64,000 bases of DNA from Sinimarinibacterium flocculans (GCF_003201205.1 NZ_QICN01000003.1:248001-312000); one strand, 5' to 3'. Shown: positions 54,172 to 64,000, numbered from the stretch's first letter. Notes: generated from the letters alone by a model not told the origin. Translations and numbers: made by a program.

Positions 54172-56517
54172 ATGCCCCACTCGTCCCCGCCCACGCTGCC
54201 GGCCGCCGCCACGCCCAAGGGCGAACCGGCGCAGCTGAGCCTGGATCTGGATGCCCGCCGGGCATCGCTACGGGCGATCCTCGAGCTGCGGACGGAGCGC
54301 TTCGCCGTGCGCTCGCGCCGGCTGCCGGTCTCCCGCGTCGGCGTCGCCCGGCTTTGCTTCGACTATGGCGGCCGGCGTTTCGCTGCCGACGGCCACGGCG
54401 CCGGCATCGACGATGACGCCGCGCCGGTCGAGCGGCAGCACGCCTTCGAGGGCGAGGTCCTCGACCAGCTGCGTGGCTTCAACCTGATGCCGGCCGACGC
54501 CGTCGTCGGCCTGTTCCTCGACGACGACGAGCTCGCCCGCTTCGGCACCGGCGACCACATCCTCGAACGCGGCGAGGGCCGTCCCGCATCGCCCGATCAC
54601 CTTGCCAAGGTCCTGCCGCGGCTCGCCGCCGCGGGCTTCACGCTGGAGTTCGGCGAGGACTTTCCGGTCGAGCTGCTGCCGGCCCCCAGCGACTGGCGGA
54701 TCGACGTCGTCGACCGTGGCGGCGCCTGGTTCGATCTGCACCTGGGCATCGAGGTCGGCGACGAACGCATCGACCTGGTGCCGGTGCTGCGCGCGGCGCT
54801 GGCCGACCCGGGGTTTCCTGCGGAGCCGGCGCCGAACGAGGCACCGGACGCGGTGTGGCTGGCCGCCGTCGACGAACGCCGGCGCGTGCCGCTGCCGCTG
54901 GCGCGCCTGCGCGCGCTGATCGAACCGCTCACCGAATGGTTGTCGCAGCAGACCGATACGCGGAATGCGGACGACGGCGCGCTGCGCATGCGCCTGCCGC
55001 AGGCGGCGATCCTCGACGAGCTGCCGCTGCGCCTGGCCGGCAGCAACCCGCTGCGCGAGCGCCTGGCCGGACTGAACGCGGCGCGCGAGCCGGCGGCCGT
55101 CGCCGAAGGCTTCCGCGCCACGCTGCGCCCGTATCAGCAACAGGGCCTGGCGTGGCTGGATTTCCTGGCGTCCGCCGGACTCGGCGGCATCCTCGCCGAC
55201 GACATGGGCCTGGGCAAGACCGTGCAGGTGCTGGCCCACATCTGGACCGAGCGCGCACGCGGCCGTCTGAAGAAGCCGGTGCTGATCGTCGTGCCGACCA
55301 GCCTCGTCGCCAACTGGCGCGCCGAGGCGCGCCGCTTCGCGCCGGAGCTGCAGCTGCTGGTGCTGCACGGCCCGGATCGCCGCGAGCTGTACGCGCAGAT
55401 CGCGCACGCGCACCTCGTCATCACCACCTACCCGCTGCTGGCACGCGACCATGCCCTGCTCAAGCGCCGCGAGTTCGGGCTGCTGGTCCTCGACGAGGCA
55501 CAGACGATCAAGAACGCGCGCACGCAGGCCGCACGCGTCGTCCGAGAGATCCGCGCCCAGCGCCGGCTCGCCGTCACCGGCACGCCGCTGGAGAATCATC
55601 TCGGCGAACTGTGGGCGCAGATGGACGCCGTCGAGCCCGGCCTGCTCGGCAGCGAGCGCACGTTCGCGACGCTGTACCGCACCCCGATCGAGAAGCACGG
55701 CAACGCGCACCGCCAGGAACGGCTCAACCGCCGCGTCGCGCCGCTGATCCTGCGCCGCCGCAAGGAAGACGTGGCGCCGGAACTGCCGCCGCGCACCGAG
55801 ATCCTGCGCGCGGTCGACCTCGACGAGCGCCAGCGCGACCTCTACGAATCGCTGCGCGCGCTGCAGGAGACCCGCGTGCGCGACGCCGTCGCCGCACGCG
55901 GACTGGAGCAGTCGGGCATCGTCGTGCTCGACGCGCTGCTCAAGCTGCGCCAGGTCTGCTGCGACCCGCGCCTGGTCAAGCTCGATGGCGCGGCCACGGT
56001 CAACGAATCCGCCAAGCTCGACCACCTGCTCGAACTGCTCGACGAGCTGATCGCCGAGGACCGGCGCGTGCTGGTGTTCTCGCAGTTCACCGAGATGCTG
56101 GCCCTGATCGGCACCGCCCTGCGCGAGCGCGGCCTGCGTTTCCTCGAACTGACCGGCGCAACCCGCGATCGCGGCGCGCTCGTCGAGCGCTTCCAGCGCG
56201 GCGAGGTGCCGGTGTTCCTGATCAGCCTCAAGGCCGGCGGCGTCGGCCTGAACCTGACGGCCGCCGACACCGTGATCCACTACGACCCGTGGTGGAACCC
56301 GGCCGCCGAGAACCAGGCGAGCGACCGTGCCCACCGCATCGGCCAGGAAAAACCGGTGTTCATCTACAAGCTGATCTGCAGCGCCACCGTGGAAGAGAAG
56401 ATCCAGGAGCTGCAGCAGCGCAAGGCCGCACTGGCGCAGGCCCTGCTGGAAGGCGGGACCACGCAGGCGGCCAGTTTCGGCGCCGACGATCTCGATGCCC
56501 TGCTCGCCGCCATCTGA
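54172..56517 (+). CDS. SNF2-family DEAD/DEAH-box helicase
   Basis: A 781-residue SNF2/RapA-like ATPase. An N-terminal ~300-residue region of unknown fold precedes the helicase core: ADDMGLGKTVQ (Walker A near 343-350), LDEAQTIKN (DEAQ at 441-444), then LLKLRQVCCDPRL, VLVFSQFTEML, and the C-terminal AGGVGLNLTAADTVIHYD with HRIGQEKPVFIYK. It remodels DNA-protein complexes using ATP; the target is unknown. I use ATG 54172 in preference to a TTG 42 bp upstream. Confidence 0.9.
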   Translation: MPHSSPPTLPAAATPKGEPAQLSLDLDARRASLRAILELRTERFAVRSRRLPVSRVGVARLCFDYGGRRFAADGHGAGIDDDAAPVERQHAFEGEVLDQLRGFNLMPADAVVGLFLDDDELARFGTGDHILERGEGRPASPDHLAKVLPRLAAAGFTLEFGEDFPVELLPAPSDWRIDVVDRGGAWFDLHLGIEVGDERIDLVPVLRAALADPGFPAEPAPNEAPDAVWLAAVDERRRVPLPLARLRALIEPLTEWLSQQTDTRNADDGALRMRLPQAAILDELPLRLAGSNPLRERLAGLNAAREPAAVAEGFRATLRPYQQQGLAWLDFLASAGLGGILADDMGLGKTVQVLAHIWTERARGRLKKPVLIVVPTSLVANWRAEARRFAPELQLLVLHGPDRRELYAQIAHAHLVITTYPLLARDHALLKRREFGLLVLDEAQTIKNARTQAARVVREIRAQRRLAVTGTPLENHLGELWAQMDAVEPGLLGSERTFATLYRTPIEKHGNAHRQERLNRRVAPLILRRRKEDVAPELPPRTEILRAVDLDERQRDLYESLRALQETRVRDAVAARGLEQSGIVVLDALLKLRQVCCDPRLVKLDGAATVNESAKLDHLLELLDELIAEDRRVLVFSQFTEMLALIGTALRERGLRFLELTGATRDRGALVERFQRGEVPVFLISLKAGGVGLNLTAADTVIHYDPWWNPAAENQASDRAHRIGQEKPVFIYKLICSATVEEKIQELQQRKAALAQALLEGGTTQAASFGADDLDALLAAI

Positions 56518-56543
56518 TCCGAACCCGCACGCGAGAACCGACC

Positions 56544-57026
56544 ATGCCCTCCTTCGACATCGTTTCCGAAGTCGACAAGCACGAACTCACCAATGCCGTC
56601 GACCAGGCCCGCCGCGAACTCGGCAACCGCTTCGACTTCCGCGGCGCCGATGCCGCGATCGATCTCGACGAATTCGTCATCACGCTGAGCGCGCCGAACG
56701 ACTTCCAGCTCAAGCAGATGCAGGACATCCTGCATCCGCGCCTCGCCGCACGTCACATCGACCTGCGCTGCCTCGATGCCGCCGAGCCGGAGGTGAACCT
56801 GTCGCGCGCCAAACAGAAGATCACGGTCAAGCAGGGCATCGAACAGGCCATCGCCAAGAAGATCATCGCCAAGGTCAAGGAATCCAAGATCAAGGTCGAG
56901 GCGCAGATCCACGGCAACAAGCTCAAGGTCACCGGCAAGAAACGCGACGACCTGCAGGCCACCATCGCCCTGCTGCGCAAGACCGAGTTCGAACTGCCGC
57001 TGCAGTTCGAGAATTTCAGGGACTAG
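56544..57026 (+). CDS. yajQ: YajQ-family cyclic-di-nucleotide/nucleic-acid-binding protein
   Basis: A 160-residue YajQ-family protein. It reads MPSFDIVSEVDKHELTNAVD, then a core with SRAKQKITVKQGIEQAIAKK, and a C-terminus ELPLQFENFRD. Family members bind c-di-GMP (in Xanthomonas) or RNA. It begins 26 bp after the helicase gene. Its stop TAG (57024-57026) shares CTAG with the stop of the convergent nuclease-like gene. Confidence 0.95.
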   Translation: MPSFDIVSEVDKHELTNAVDQARRELGNRFDFRGADAAIDLDEFVITLSAPNDFQLKQMQDILHPRLAARHIDLRCLDAAEPEVNLSRAKQKITVKQGIEQAIAKKIIAKVKESKIKVEAQIHGNKLKVTGKKRDDLQATIALLRKTEFELPLQFENFRD

Positions 57027-58282
57027 CGGTCCGGGGCGGTGGCTTGCTTCGCTGCGTCGAGCAATGGAGCGCAAGCCAGCCAGATCTCCGCAACAAGCGT
57101 CGCAACCTCCGTTGACCTGACCACGTCGCACGTCGAATAAGGCAGAGTCACTCCAACCTGCATCTGAAGGTTGGACCGGCGGCCACGCATGACTTCCCAA
57201 GCCGCTCGCAACCACTCCGGCTGCCGCTTCACCCCGCCGCCACGGCCGACCGCCGTTCTCAGGTCAAAGACGAGCCTCGCATCGTGTATTGGCTCGGAGC
57301 GCTGCGACTTGTAGTGCCTCTGGACAATGAAAACGCTCGGTTGTGCTGTCGGCGCAGTTGTGGCGAGCACCGTGTCCAGGTTCGCCGCGATCCGCGCCAT
57401 CAGACTTTCGAATTTCTCGTACGAATCCGTCACGATGGCGCTGCGCACCGCGGGCTTTGTTCCATTGGGGACGGTCACATACGCCAGCAGTGCGTCCGAG
57501 TGTATGGCAAGCGTGAGGTGCGGATACTGCGTGAACATCTGCGAAGTCCCGTCGCGCAGTATGGAAATGAAGTCCCAGACAGCTGTCCCGCGGCTTCCGG
57601 TGATAGCTAGACGTCCGGCGCTCTCAGCGTCTGCACTCAGTCGACTCACCAAGCGCCGATCTTCTAAAACCTTTGCGCGCAACAGGCCCAATATCCGCTT
57701 CGCCTGGGCGTAGTTGTATGGAGCTTCGCTGTCATCAAACGGAATGCCGGCAAACACGGTTAGTGTCCCTTCAGTCAATTTGAACTTTGCCTCCGCAATC
57801 TCGAAGTACTCCGCGCACCATCGCGCCCAAGGCGACACCGTCGCTTGGCGCTGTAACCAAGCGTAAAGCTCGGACCAGTGTCGGACTTGCGCCTCATCCG
57901 GAAGTCGCACCGCACCAGTTCGCACGCAAAGGACGAGCAACGAGCTCCCTTCCAAGCCGTATCGCCGTGCCGTATTGATGTGCCGACGAAGTTGATCCGA
58001 GCTCAGTTCCGCAGTGATCTTGCTCTCGATCAGCAACGCCCATCCCGTCTCGTCTCTGATACACCCATCCGGAAGGCCACGACGCTCCGCCTCTTCTGGA
58101 CTGTCCACGGTCATACCGGGAAAGCCTTGTTCAACGACCTCGAAACGGTGTCCGCCTGGCCTCAAACCTGCAAAGTCGCGGATGAAGCTTCGAAGCAGCG
58201 TGCCGTCCTTGTCCAAGGACGACATCAATGCATGAGTCAGACGATTCTCTTCTTGCTCATATTGATCGAATAGTGAGCGCAT
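57023..58282 (-). CDS. PD-(D/E)XK nuclease-like protein of a low-GC island
   Basis: A 419-residue protein. The opening ENRLTHALMSSLDKDGTLL (12-30) and the pair PDGCI (P71, D72) with LLIESKI (E86, K88) make a PD-(D/E)XK active site. Other stretches (SVFIVQRHYKSQRSEPIHDA, AAWEVMRGRRSNLQMQVGV) are not recognisable. I cannot name the family. G+C is lower than in its neighbours: three sampled 60-base lines hold 53-62%, against 70% in a line of the SNF2 gene. The start is 6 bp after the toxin stop, implying one transcript with the toxin-antitoxin pair. Candidate role: antiphage or restriction-like defence; this is inferred from motif and context. Confidence 0.75.
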   Translation of the reverse strand: MRSLFDQYEQEENRLTHALMSSLDKDGTLLRSFIRDFAGLRPGGHRFEVVEQGFPGMTVDSPEEAERRGLPDGCIRDETGWALLIESKITAELSSDQLRRHINTARRYGLEGSSLLVLCVRTGAVRLPDEAQVRHWSELYAWLQRQATVSPWARWCAEYFEIAEAKFKLTEGTLTVFAGIPFDDSEAPYNYAQAKRILGLLRAKVLEDRRLVSRLSADAESAGRLAITGSRGTAVWDFISILRDGTSQMFTQYPHLTLAIHSDALLAYVTVPNGTKPAVRSAIVTDSYEKFESLMARIAANLDTVLATTAPTAQPSVFIVQRHYKSQRSEPIHDARLVFDLRTAVGRGGGVKRQPEWLRAAWEVMRGRRSNLQMQVGVTLPYSTCDVVRSTEVATLVAEIWLACAPLLDAAKQATAPDR

Positions 58283-58288
58283 CGCGGT

Positions 58289-58570
58289 CTATCCCAGCGC
58301 CGGCCGCTCTTCCTTGCCGTGCCAGATTCTGTTGACGGTGAGGATCTGGTCGTCGATGAAGTAGCGAACAACATAGTCGCCGGCGATCCACTGGCGCATT
58401 CCACTGGCCTGGTCGATCTCCCGGCCAATCTGCGGCTGATCGAGCAAAGTTCGGATCGAGCGGCGCAGCACGTCGATCTTGCGTCTGGCTGCAAGCGGAT
58501 TGTCGTCGGCGATAAAGGCTCGCAGCCGTTGCAGGTCGCGCGTTGCGCGATTGGTGAAGCGCAGCTTCAC
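58289..58570 (-). CDS. ParE-like toxin of the island
   Basis: A 93-residue RelE/ParE toxin. The N-terminal RFTNRATRDLQRLRAFIADD and central LDQPQIGREIDQASGMRQWI lead to the C-terminal strand YVVRYFIDDQILTVNRIWHG with conserved Tyr/Arg/His positions. It is preceded by its antitoxin (4-bp overlap) and followed within 6 bp by the nuclease-like gene. Confidence 0.87.
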   Translation of the reverse strand: MKLRFTNRATRDLQRLRAFIADDNPLAARRKIDVLRRSIRTLLDQPQIGREIDQASGMRQWIAGDYVVRYFIDDQILTVNRIWHGKEERPALG

Positions 58571-58803
58571 CGATGGAGCCGCGGCGCTTCGAGTTCATGG
58601 TCGGTGCCCCAGCTGTCGATCCAGCGAAGCACTTCATCGCCATCGACCACACGGCCGGCGACGATATCGGCGCGGCCCTCCTCGGCTTCGGCTCGCACCG
58701 CAGCCTGATAGGCGACGTCGCGCCACGTCGCGTTCTCAGGCAGCTGCTCTGCGAGCTCGTGAACCTTTTGCTTCAGCGTGTTGGTGACGGGTGCGTTCGG
58801 CAT
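58567..58803 (-). CDS. Antitoxin of the island toxin
   Basis: A 78-residue acidic protein with ELAEQLPENATWRDVAYQAA then RAEAEEGRADIVAGRVVDGD and EVLRWIDSWGT. It pairs with the downstream ParE-like toxin (4-bp ATGA overlap). It resembles the antitoxins often co-encoded with ParE toxins in proteobacteria, but the DNA-binding fold is not obvious. GGGAGG seven bases upstream supports ATG 58803. First gene of the antitoxin-toxin-nuclease unit. Confidence 0.82.
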   Translation of the reverse strand: MPNAPVTNTLKQKVHELAEQLPENATWRDVAYQAAVRAEAEEGRADIVAGRVVDGDEVLRWIDSWGTDHELEAPRLHR

Positions 58804-58859
58804 GGCGATTCCTCCCGGGCGGCATCAGTTTAGCGGCTTGTCGACGTCGCGCAGAACCG

Positions 58860-59573
58860 CTACCACTGCGTACGCTGCGGCAGCAGGCCGTGGCGCTCGG
58901 CTGCGGTGAGGTCGCGCCACTTGCCGACCTTGAGGCCGCCGAGCGTCAGGTTGATGATGCGCACGCGCTGCAGGCGGCGCACGTCGTAGCCGAACACGGC
59001 GCACATGCGGCGGATCTGGCGGTTGAGGCCCTGCGTGAGCACGATGCGGAACACGCGGTCCGGGCGCTGCGGCGCGCGCTCGATGCGGCAGGGCTTCGTC
59101 GTGACGTTCAGCTCGGGCAGGCGCACGCCGCGCGCCATGCCGGCAAGGAAGGCGCCGGTGATGTCGCGGTCGACGGTCACCAGATATTCCTTCTCGTGGT
59201 GGTTCTCGACGCGCAGGATCTCGTTGACGATGTCGCCGTTGCTGGTCAGCAGAATCAGGCCCTCGGACTCCTTGTCGAGACGCCCGATCGGGAAGATGCG
59301 TTCGCGGTGGCCGACGAAGTCGATGATGTTGCCGGGCACGTGACGCTCGGTCGTGCAGGTGATGCCCACCGGCTTGTTGAGCGCGATGTAGACGTGCTGC
59401 TGCGCGCGCGCGCCGACGATGCGGCCGTCGACCTTCACCTCGTCGCCGTCGTTGACCTGCGTGCCCAGGGTCGCGACCGCACCGTTGACCCGGACGCGCC
59501 CGGCCTCGATCCAGGCGTCGGCTTCACGGCGCGAGCACGCGCCGGTCCCGCTGATGTACTTGTTGAGCCGCAT
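58860..59573 (-). CDS. rluF: 23S rRNA pseudouridine synthase (RluF group)
   Basis: A 237-residue pseudouridine synthase. An S4-like N-terminal domain ([19 protein letters not shown]) is followed by the catalytic Asp in [19 protein letters not shown] and [13 protein letters not shown], with [20 protein letters not shown] near the end. It isomerises a uridine in large-subunit rRNA (U2604 for E. coli RluF). Length and motifs favour RluF over RluB and RluE. It is unrelated to the TA island, 56 bp away. Confidence 0.92.
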   Translation of the reverse strand: MRLNKYISGTGACSRREADAWIEAGRVRVNGAVATLGTQVNDGDEVKVDGRIVGARAQQHVYIALNKPVGITCTTERHVPGNIIDFVGHRERIFPIGRLDKESEGLILLTSNGDIVNEILRVENHHEKEYLVTVDRDITGAFLAGMARGVRLPELNVTTKPCRIERAPQRPDRVFRIVLTQGLNRQIRRMCAVFGYDVRRLQRVRIINLTLGGLKVGKWRDLTAAERHGLLPQRTQW

Positions 59574-59583
59574 CGGGCGCTGC

Positions 59584-60438
59584 TCAGGCGCGACGCTTGA
59601 GCCCCAACTGCGCGCCGATGACGCGGTCGACGACGCGCGCCGGCAGCAGGCGCGGAATCGTCCAGTTCTGCAGCTTGCCGGGCACGACGGCGTAGCGGGT
59701 CTTCGGCCGCTTGGCGGTCAGTGCCTCGTGGATCACGCCGGCGATCTTCTCCGGCGGAAACCCCTTCTTGCCTTCGGTGATGAAGAAGTCACGGAACTTG
59801 CGCAGCGCGGGCGCCGTCGGCAAGGCCTCGTAGGGGCGGACGTCCACTTCCTCGGCCTTGTCCCAGATCGGCGTGGCCACGTGCCCGGGCGCGACCATGA
59901 TCACGTCGACACCGTAGAACTGCAGCTCGCGGCGCAGGCTGTCCGACAAGCCTTCGAGGCCGAACTTGGAGGCGACGTAGGGCCCGAGAAACGGTGCGCC
60001 GAGCTTGCCGCCGACCGAGCTGAGATTGACGATGCGGCCCGGCTCGCCCAGCAGCGCCGGATCGGTGCCGAGCAGCGGCAGGAAGGCCTGCGCGACCAGC
60101 ATCGGTCCGACCAGGTTCACCTCGAGCTGCCAGCGGAATTCCGAGATCGGCAGGTGCGTCAGCGGCCCGGCCACCGCGACGCCCGCGTTGTTGACCAGAC
60201 CGGCGAGGCGATGGCCGGCCAGACGCTCGCGGACCTGCGCGGCGGCATCGCGCACGGCACCGTCGTCGGTCACGTCGAACACCAGCGGCACGAAGGCGTC
60301 GCCGAGCTGCGACGACAGCGGCGCGGCGTCCGCCAGCTTGCGCACGGAGCCGAAGACCTGGAAGCCGCGCGCCGCCAGCAACGAGGCCGTTGCCCGGCCG
60401 ATGCCGGTGGAGACGCCGGTGACCACGACAGCGCGCAT
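59584..60438 (-). CDS. Short-chain dehydrogenase/reductase
   Basis: A 284-residue classical SDR. The cofactor loop is [10 protein letters not shown] (7-16), NNAGV is conserved, the catalytic Ser-Tyr-Lys set lies in [12 protein letters not shown] and [12 protein letters not shown], and the post-motif loop is [11 protein letters not shown]. It uses NAD(P) to reduce or oxidise an alcohol/ketone; substrate unknown. It lies 10 bp upstream of rluF in the same direction. Confidence 0.9.
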   Translation of the reverse strand: MRAVVVTGVSTGIGRATASLLAARGFQVFGSVRKLADAAPLSSQLGDAFVPLVFDVTDDGAVRDAAAQVRERLAGHRLAGLVNNAGVAVAGPLTHLPISEFRWQLEVNLVGPMLVAQAFLPLLGTDPALLGEPGRIVNLSSVGGKLGAPFLGPYVASKFGLEGLSDSLRRELQFYGVDVIMVAPGHVATPIWDKAEEVDVRPYEALPTAPALRKFRDFFITEGKKGFPPEKIAGVIHEALTAKRPKTRYAVVPGKLQNWTIPRLLPARVVDRVIGAQLGLKRRA

Positions 60439-60536
60439 GCGAGACTCCGATGAAAATGGCGCGCCAGCCTAGCAGGATCACCGCGCGGGCTGGCCACCCG
60501 GCCAGGCGCACGATCGAAGGCAGCGCACCAGGCCCC

Positions 60537-61484
60537 TCATCGATCGTCGCCGTCCTCGAGGATCCGTTGCGCCGCCGCGCGGCCGCTGAGCAGCGCCGCC
60601 TCGACGCGACCGCCGAGACACCCGTCGCCGGCGTAGTAGCGTCCGTCGCCGCTGGAGAGAACCGGCTGCTGCGCCGCCCCGGTCACCCGTGCATGCCGCC
60701 AGCGGTGCGCGACGGCGTGAACGGCTGCGGCGTCGATCCCGAGCCGTGTCGCCGCCCGCTGCCGGAGCGCGACGGCGACGTCGGGACCGTCTTCATCGAG
60801 ATGTGCGGTGCTCCAGTCGGCGTCTGCATGGACGAGATAACGCGGCGCGCCATCGCGTCCCGGTTTGCCATCTTCGCGCGCGATCCAGTCCAGGCCGTCG
60901 GCCGCGGCGCCGAACACGGTCTCCGGCGGTAGCCGACCGGCAGCCGGCACCCACATCATCGTCCAGCACGGCGCATAGCGGATGGCCGCGAGCGCCGGGG
61001 CGATCCCGCTGTCGGCGAACCAGGGCCGCGCCTGGGGTGCCGGAACGGTGACCAGCACGCGCGAGAACGGCCCGGCGACACCGCCTCCGGCGAAGCGCAG
61101 CGACCACGAAAAGGGCGTGCCGTCGATGGCCTGCACCGCCTGCCCGCCATGCAGTTCGAACGGTCGCGCCCAGGCCGCGGCAAGCGCGCGCATCGACGGC
61201 GTCCCGACCCACGCCGGAACCTCCGCCGCCTGTTGCGGCCACCCGGCCAGGCAGCCCGCACGGCACCAGCGCGCAGCCTCGTCGCGCAAACCGGCGTCGC
61301 GCAGCCGCAGGAACTGCGCTGCATGATCGAAACCGCCCCAGGGGCTGTCGCGGGTCGCCAGCCGCCCGCCCGGGAACCGGCCCTTGTCGAACAGCACGAC
61401 GTCGCCGCCTGCGGCCTGCAGGCTGGCCGCGGCCGCGAGTCCGGCTGCGCCGGCTCCGACGATGGCGATACGGGATACCGACAT
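60537..61484 (-). CDS. FAD-dependent oxidoreductase, renalase-like
   Basis: A 315-residue flavoprotein. The dinucleotide-binding motif is [20 protein letters not shown] (8-27), then [19 protein letters not shown], typical of renalase-like bacterial amine oxidase relatives. The C-terminal [19 protein letters not shown] is the FAD-closing motif. Renalases oxidise off-pathway dihydronicotinamide isomers; this protein's substrate is not proven. ATG 61484. It is divergent from the Lhr-family gene by 102 bp, a gap in which I saw no clear operator. Confidence 0.86.
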   Translation of the reverse strand: MSVSRIAIVGAGAAGLAAAASLQAAGGDVVLFDKGRFPGGRLATRDSPWGGFDHAAQFLRLRDAGLRDEAARWCRAGCLAGWPQQAAEVPAWVGTPSMRALAAAWARPFELHGGQAVQAIDGTPFSWSLRFAGGGVAGPFSRVLVTVPAPQARPWFADSGIAPALAAIRYAPCWTMMWVPAAGRLPPETVFGAAADGLDWIAREDGKPGRDGAPRYLVHADADWSTAHLDEDGPDVAVALRQRAATRLGIDAAAVHAVAHRWRHARVTGAAQQPVLSSGDGRYYAGDGCLGGRVEAALLSGRAAAQRILEDGDDR

Positions 61485-61586
61485 GGCCGCCAGTCTGAAG
61501 GTTTTTTGCACGATGGAATCCGGCACTTGCGCCCGCGGGCACGGGTGACGCTGCCCGATCGCACGGTGCAGCGCTATGCTGGCGTG

Positions 61587-64000
61587 ATGCAGCAGTCCCT
61601 TTCCCTGGTGGACACGGGTCCGGCGGCCGACGGGCCGCTGGCCGGCCTGTTCCATCCCGCCGTGGCGGACTGGTTCACGTCCTGCTTCGGCCAGCCGACC
61701 GAGGTGCAGCGGCAGGCCTGGCAGGTCACCGCGCAGCGGCGCGACACGCTCATCACGGCGCCGACCGGCTCGGGCAAGACCCTCGCAGCCTTCCTCGGCG
61801 CGATCAACGATCTGGTCGTCGAAGGCCTGAGCCGCGGTCTCGACGACGCGGTGCACGTGCTCTACGTGTCGCCGCTCAAGGCGCTGTCGAACGACATCCA
61901 GAAGAACCTGCAGGCACCGCTGTCCGGCATCCGCGAACGGCTGCAGACGATGGGCCTGGGCGACGTGCCGATCCGCGACGCGGTGCGCACCGGCGACACC
62001 AGCACGCTGGAGCGCGAACGCATGCGCCGCGCGCCGCCGCACATCCTCGTGACGACGCCGGAGTCGCTGTTCATCCTGCTGACGTCCGAAGCCGGGCGCA
62101 CGATGCTCGGGTCGGTGCGCAGCGTCATCGTCGACGAACTGCACGCCGTGGCCGGCAGCAAGCGCGGCGCGCACCTGGCACTGACACTCGAACGGCTCGA
62201 CGCGATCTGCGAACACCCGCCGCTGCGCATCGGCCTGTCGGCGACGCAGAAGCCGATCGAGACCATGGCGCACTTTCTCGTCGGCCGTGCCGATCGCGAC
62301 TGCGCCATAGTCGACACCGGTCACGTCCGCCGGCGCGACCTGGCGCTAGAGCTGCCGAAGTCGCCGCTGACGCCGGTGATGGCCAACGAGGTCTGGACCG
62401 AGATCTACGACCGCCTCGCGCAGTTCACCGAAGAACACCGCACGACGCTGATCTTCGTCAACCAGCGACGCATGGCCGAACGCGTGGCCCGGCATCTGGC
62501 CGAGCGCATCGGCGAGGAGCATGTGACCGCGCACCACGGCAGCCTCGCCAAGGAACACCGGCTGCGCGCCGAGCAGCGCCTGAAGTCCGGCCAGCTCAAG
62601 GCGCTGGTCGCGACCGCATCGCTCGAACTGGGTATCGACATCGGCGAGGTCGACCTGGTCTGCCAGCTCGGCTCGCCGCGCTCGATCAACGCCTGGCTGC
62701 AGCGCGTCGGTCGCTCGGGCCATGCGGTCAAGGCCCTGCCCAAGGGGCGGTTGTTCCCGCTGTCGCTCGACGATCTCGCCGAATGCGCCGCGCTGCTCGA
62801 CTGCGTGCAGCGCGCGGAGCTGGACCGCGTACGCCTGCCGCTGGCGCCGCTCGATGTCCTCGCGCAGCAGATCACCGCCGAGGTCGCGTGCCGCGAGTGG
62901 GGGCTGGAGGAGCTGCACGCCGCCTGCACGCGTGCACTGCCCTACCGCGCGCTGTCGCTCGAACGCTTCGAGGCCATCGTGCAGATGCTCGCCGACGGCT
63001 TCGCCAGCCGCCGCGGCCGCCGCGGCGCGCTGCTGCACTACGACGTAGTCAACCGCCGCCTGCGCGGCCGCCGCGGCGCCAAGCTCACCGCAGTGACCAA
63101 CGCCGGAACGATCCCCGACCAGTTCGATTACGAGGTCGTGCTCGCGCCCGAGGACCAGCGCGTCGGCACGCTCAACGAGGATTTCGCCTTCGAGAGCCTG
63201 CCCGGCGACATCGTCCAGCTCGGCAATACCTCGTACCGGATTCTGAAAGTCGAAACCGGCCGCGTGCGCGTCGAGGATGCCAAGGGCCAGCCGCCGAACA
63301 TGCCGTTCTGGTTCGGCGAGGCGCCGGGGCGCAGCGACGAGCTGTCGGCCGCGGTGTCGCGGCTGCGCGAAAGCGCCGGACAGCAGCTGATCGACGCGGG
63401 CGTCGACGGCTGCGAGCGCTGGCTGCGCGACCGCCTCCATCTCGATGGCGCCGCCGCACAGCAGCTCGCGCACTACTACGCCGCTGCGCAGACGTCGCTC
63501 GGCCTGTTGCCGACGCAGCAGCGGATCGTCTTCGAGCGCTTCTTCGACGAGGTCGGCGACACGCACCTGGTGATCCACGCGCCGCTCGGTTCGCGCATCA
63601 ACCGCGCCTGGGGGCTGGCGCTGCGCAAGAGCTTCTGCCGCCAGTTCAACTTCGAGCTGCAGGCGGCGGCCCTCGACGATTCGCTGGTGCTGTCACTCGG
63701 GCCGACACACAGCTTTCCGCTGGAGGACGTGCGCGGATTCCTGCATTCGAACAGCGCGGGCGACAAGCTGGTGCAGGCCGTGCTGCAGGCGCCGATGTTC
63801 CCGACACGCTGGCGCTGGGCCGCCTCGGTGGCACTGGCGGTGGCGCGCAACCGCAACGGCAAGCGCGTGCCGCCGCAGTTCCAGCGCAGCGACGCCGAGG
63901 ACCTGCTGACCCACGCGTTCCCGGATGCCGTCGCCTGCCAGGACAACCTGCCGGGCGATCGCGAAGTGCCGGACCATCCGCTGGTACAGGTCGCGCTCGG
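61587..64000 (+). CDS. lhr: Lhr-family ATP-dependent helicase, N-terminal part
   Basis: The first 804 codons of a rightward gene that continues past the window. The helicase core has [10 protein letters not shown] (Walker A near 57-64), the DEAH variant IVDELHAV (D183-E-L-H) and GLSATQKP. Further motifs are [55 protein letters not shown] and [10 protein letters not shown]; a winged-helix/Lhr-specific domain follows. Lhr enzymes are 3'-5' DNA/RNA helicases linked to repair; full-length proteins are 900-1500 residues, so the rest must lie outside. Start ATG 61587 is the first plausible one. Confidence 0.92.
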   Translation, partial: MQQSLSLVDTGPAADGPLAGLFHPAVADWFTSCFGQPTEVQRQAWQVTAQRRDTLITAPTGSGKTLAAFLGAINDLVVEGLSRGLDDAVHVLYVSPLKALSNDIQKNLQAPLSGIRERLQTMGLGDVPIRDAVRTGDTSTLERERMRRAPPHILVTTPESLFILLTSEAGRTMLGSVRSVIVDELHAVAGSKRGAHLALTLERLDAICEHPPLRIGLSATQKPIETMAHFLVGRADRDCAIVDTGHVRRRDLALELPKSPLTPVMANEVWTEIYDRLAQFTEEHRTTLIFVNQRRMAERVARHLAERIGEEHVTAHHGSLAKEHRLRAEQRLKSGQLKALVATASLELGIDIGEVDLVCQLGSPRSINAWLQRVGRSGHAVKALPKGRLFPLSLDDLAECAALLDCVQRAELDRVRLPLAPLDVLAQQITAEVACREWGLEELHAACTRALPYRALSLERFEAIVQMLADGFASRRGRRGALLHYDVVNRRLRGRRGAKLTAVTNAGTIPDQFDYEVVLAPEDQRVGTLNEDFAFESLPGDIVQLGNTSYRILKVETGRVRVEDAKGQPPNMPFWFGEAPGRSDELSAAVSRLRESAGQQLIDAGVDGCERWLRDRLHLDGAAAQQLAHYYAAAQTSLGLLPTQQRIVFERFFDEVGDTHLVIHAPLGSRINRAWGLALRKSFCRQFNFELQAAALDDSLVLSLGPTHSFPLEDVRGFLHSNSAGDKLVQAVLQAPMFPTRWRWAASVALAVARNRNGKRVPPQFQRSDAEDLLTHAFPDAVACQDNLPGDREVPDHPLVQVAL

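Noticed and set aside
54268-56334. Long open frame antisense to the SNF2 helicase gene
   Set aside because: Same artefact; no motif, no ribosome-binding site.

Overview
The window is a piece of a GC-rich chromosome (about 70% G+C in the coding stretches I counted) from a Gram-negative bacterium, most likely a gammaproteobacterium near Nevskiales/Xanthomonadales. That placement is inferred from three things: a TonB2/TtpC-type energy-transduction operon headed by a DUF3450 gene, REP-like palindromes of the TGYAGGAGCGC...GCGCTCCTRCA kind, and the mixture of TonB receptor, lipid-modifying and AraC genes. Gene density is high, many genes overlap by 4 bp, and most of the content is chromosomal housekeeping or metabolic. 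Long open frames antisense to real genes are common and were treated as GC artefacts.

Layout. 1-1.5 kb: the 5' end of a peptide-binding-protein gene and an EamA exporter gene, separated by a 314-bp fold-back element with flanking near-perfect 9-bp direct repeats. 1.5-6.6 kb: operon DUF3450-ttpC-exbB-exbD-tonB-TPR, which energises outer-membrane receptors. 6.7-15.5 kb: a small ComEA-like gene, then a leftward series TonB-dependent receptor, methyltransferase, TPR-sulfotransferase, 2OG-Fe(II) oxygenase-like protein, S9 peptidase. 15.7 kb: tRNA-Thr(UGU). 15.9-24.6 kb: a PRMT-like methyltransferase and a lipid-oriented block (TesB, fatty-acid hydroxylase, two AraC regulators, an unrecognised 229-residue protein, a fatty-acid desaturase, a lipase-like hydrolase). 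24.6-30.9 kb: TetR-TolC-MFP-RND efflux operon with a double palindrome before tetR. 30.9-32.5 kb: opgD. 32.5-39.3 kb: the complete five-enzyme histidine-degradation operon hutUHFIG (formylglutamate route). 39.3-40.9 kb: a PLP enzyme and a ParE-type toxin-antitoxin pair. 40.9-45.3 kb: LysR regulator divergent from azoR-doxX-pirin-pirin-osmC, a quinone/electrophile stress set. 45.3-56.5 kb: DUF3429, an ABC-F ATPase, a GST, an ECF41 sigma factor with its AhpD-like partner, YchJ, DUF938, MAPEG, a soluble sugar-dehydrogenase-like lipoprotein, an alpha/beta hydrolase and an SNF2 helicase. 56.5-58.8 kb: yajQ, then an accessory island of lower G+C in which an antitoxin, a ParE-like toxin and a PD-(D/E)XK nuclease-like gene form one apparent operon. 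58.9-64 kb: rluF, an SDR, a renalase-like FAD enzyme and the first 804 codons of an Lhr-family helicase running off the end.

The two best candidates for something undescribed are the receptor/methyltransferase/sulfotransferase/oxygenase/peptidase cluster at 7.2-15.5 kb, which looks like an uptake-plus-modification pathway, and the antitoxin-toxin-nuclease cassette at 57.0-58.8 kb. The fold-back element at 291-604 is the clearest unexplained non-coding structure. I saw no CRISPR array, rRNA, prophage, transposase gene or replication origin.
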